From the NCBI GenBank assembly GCA_038231615.1, contig JBBRLA010000601.1:1-5422 (forward strand): DNA of 5,422 nucleotides. The letters are read 5' to 3'. Numbering within the stretch: position 1 is the first letter of the stretch; the number at the start of each line of letters is the position of its first letter. The notes below the pieces were generated by a model, which had not been told where the DNA came from, did no database searches, and saw nothing but the letters and a program-made list of their open reading frames with translations. Position numbers and translations under genes: made by a program. This document shows positions 4,829-5,422 of this stretch, one piece after another. This DNA comes from JBBRLA01 sp038231615 (GTDB lineage: Bacteria; Myxococcota_A; Polyangia; Palsa-1104; JAEUJZ01).

Positions 4829-4850
4829 CCGAAGCTTCCTTCGGTATGAT
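4829..4850 (+). promoter_or_regulatory. Candidate -10 of the kinase gene abutted by a dyad
   Basis: TATGAT at 4845-4850 is a good -10 hexamer about 30 bases before the kinase ATG. The dyad CCGAAG-CTTC-CTTCGG (4829-4844) lies right against it, in the spacer region. No good -35 is seen at 17-18 bases, which could mean an activator-dependent promoter bound at the dyad. The rest of the 4662-4879 gap shows no gene. Confidence 0.35.
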
Positions 4851-4879
4851 GGCGGCCCGGACGTTTTGAGGTTCCCGTC

Positions 4880-5422
4880 ATGCTCGCGATCGGACAAGAG
4901 ATCGGCAACTATCGCGTGGTGCGGCAGATCGGGGCTGGAGGAATGGGGGCCGTCTTCGAGGCCGTCCATCGGGACATCGGACGGCGGGCGGCCATCAAGG
5001 TGCTGCATCCGCACATCTCGAAGAACCCGGAGATCGCCGCGCGCTTCTTGAACGAGGCGCGCGCGGTCAACATCGTGGATCATCCGGGCCTGGTGGAGAT
5101 CTTCGACCATGGCCGGCTGGCCGATGGCACGACGTACATCATCATGGAGTACCTGAAGGGGGTGCCGCTGCGACTCCGACTCCAGCAGGCGGGCCGGCTG
5201 CCGGTGCCGGAGGTCCTGCGACTCTCCCTGCAGATGGCCTCGGCCCTTCAGGCAGTCCACGAGAAGGGGATCGTCCACCGCGACCTGAAGCCGGACAACG
5301 TGATGCTGGTCCCCGACACCGCGGCGGACGGAGGTGAGCGGGCCAAGATTCTGGACTTCGGCATCGCCAAGGTGGCGGAGGAGTACCGGAAGCCGGATGA
5401 TCAACGATTCCAGACGCAGACC
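4880..5422 (+). CDS. Hanks-type Ser/Thr protein kinase, N-terminal part (runs off the right edge)
   Basis: The first 181 residues of a bacterial eukaryotic-like Ser/Thr kinase are present, open to the last base. Visible are the glycine-rich loop IGAGGMGAVFEAVH (17-30), the ATP-anchoring lysine K40 (AAIKVLHPH), the helix-C glutamate E59 (NEAR), the hinge IIMEYLKG, the catalytic loop VHRDLKPDN (D135, K137, N140) and the metal-binding DFG (D159-G161). All key residues are intact, so it should be active. The activation segment starts at the edge (TQT), and any membrane anchor or sensor domain is outside. GAGG at 4868-4871 is eight bases before the ATG. Such kinases are abundant in myxobacteria and Actinobacteria. 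It is divergent from the lipoprotein gene, and its substrate cannot be told from here. Confidence 0.93.
   Translation, partial: MLAIGQEIGNYRVVRQIGAGGMGAVFEAVHRDIGRRAAIKVLHPHISKNPEIAARFLNEARAVNIVDHPGLVEIFDHGRLADGTTYIIMEYLKGVPLRLRLQQAGRLPVPEVLRLSLQMASALQAVHEKGIVHRDLKPDNVMLVPDTAADGGERAKILDFGIAKVAEEYRKPDDQRFQTQT

Noticed and set aside
4700..5404. 234-residue minus-strand frame opposite the kinase
   Set aside because: The plus strand encodes all canonical kinase motifs; this frame is its complement.
1..5422. tRNA, rRNA, CRISPR array, insertion sequence with ends, phage attachment site
   Set aside because: No cloverleaf, spaced repeats, full transposase or att-like pair could be seen on either strand.

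Overview
The window is GC-rich DNA with strongly G/C-biased third codon positions. It carries a Hanks-type Ser/Thr kinase and a lipoprotein that fuses a DUF1906 domain to a bulb-type lectin. That gene mix fits a large-genome deltaproteobacterium such as a member of Myxococcota, but this is inference and no marker gene is present.

Layout. At the left, on the minus strand, is a regulator with two tandem HTH (XRE/Cro-CI type) modules (158-637). Past its stop codon lies the out-of-frame remnant of a third module of the same kind (30-158). A leader with inverted repeats (about 640-781) separates it from a rightward gene for a 102-residue protein with two CxxC pairs (828-1136). A separate promoter with an extended -10 precedes a two-gene operon: an ABC-type AAA ATPase (1229-2533) overlapping by ATGA an HNH nuclease-like gene (2530-3279). 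This ATPase + HNH pair has the organisation of Septu (PtuA/PtuB)-like defence modules and is the most interesting part of the window. The nuclease ends in a duplicated 31-residue helical unit.

From 3269 to 3346 there is a small AT-rich ORF (about 30% GC) with a strong Shine-Dalgarno sequence. It overlaps the end of the HNH gene and looks like the start of a third, truncated gene. The rest of the gap to 3548 holds two perfect 15-base dyads, a short GC hairpin and a possible minus-strand coding remnant, so it reads as a recombination scar. The convergent lipoprotein gene (3549-4661, minus) and the divergent kinase gene (4880 to the right edge, plus) look like ordinary chromosomal genes.

Working view: a small defence island with its own duplicated-HTH regulator, a possible zinc-ribbon accessory protein and an AAA-HNH effector pair, inserted next to host envelope and signalling genes. 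Functional links between these parts are inferred from position only.
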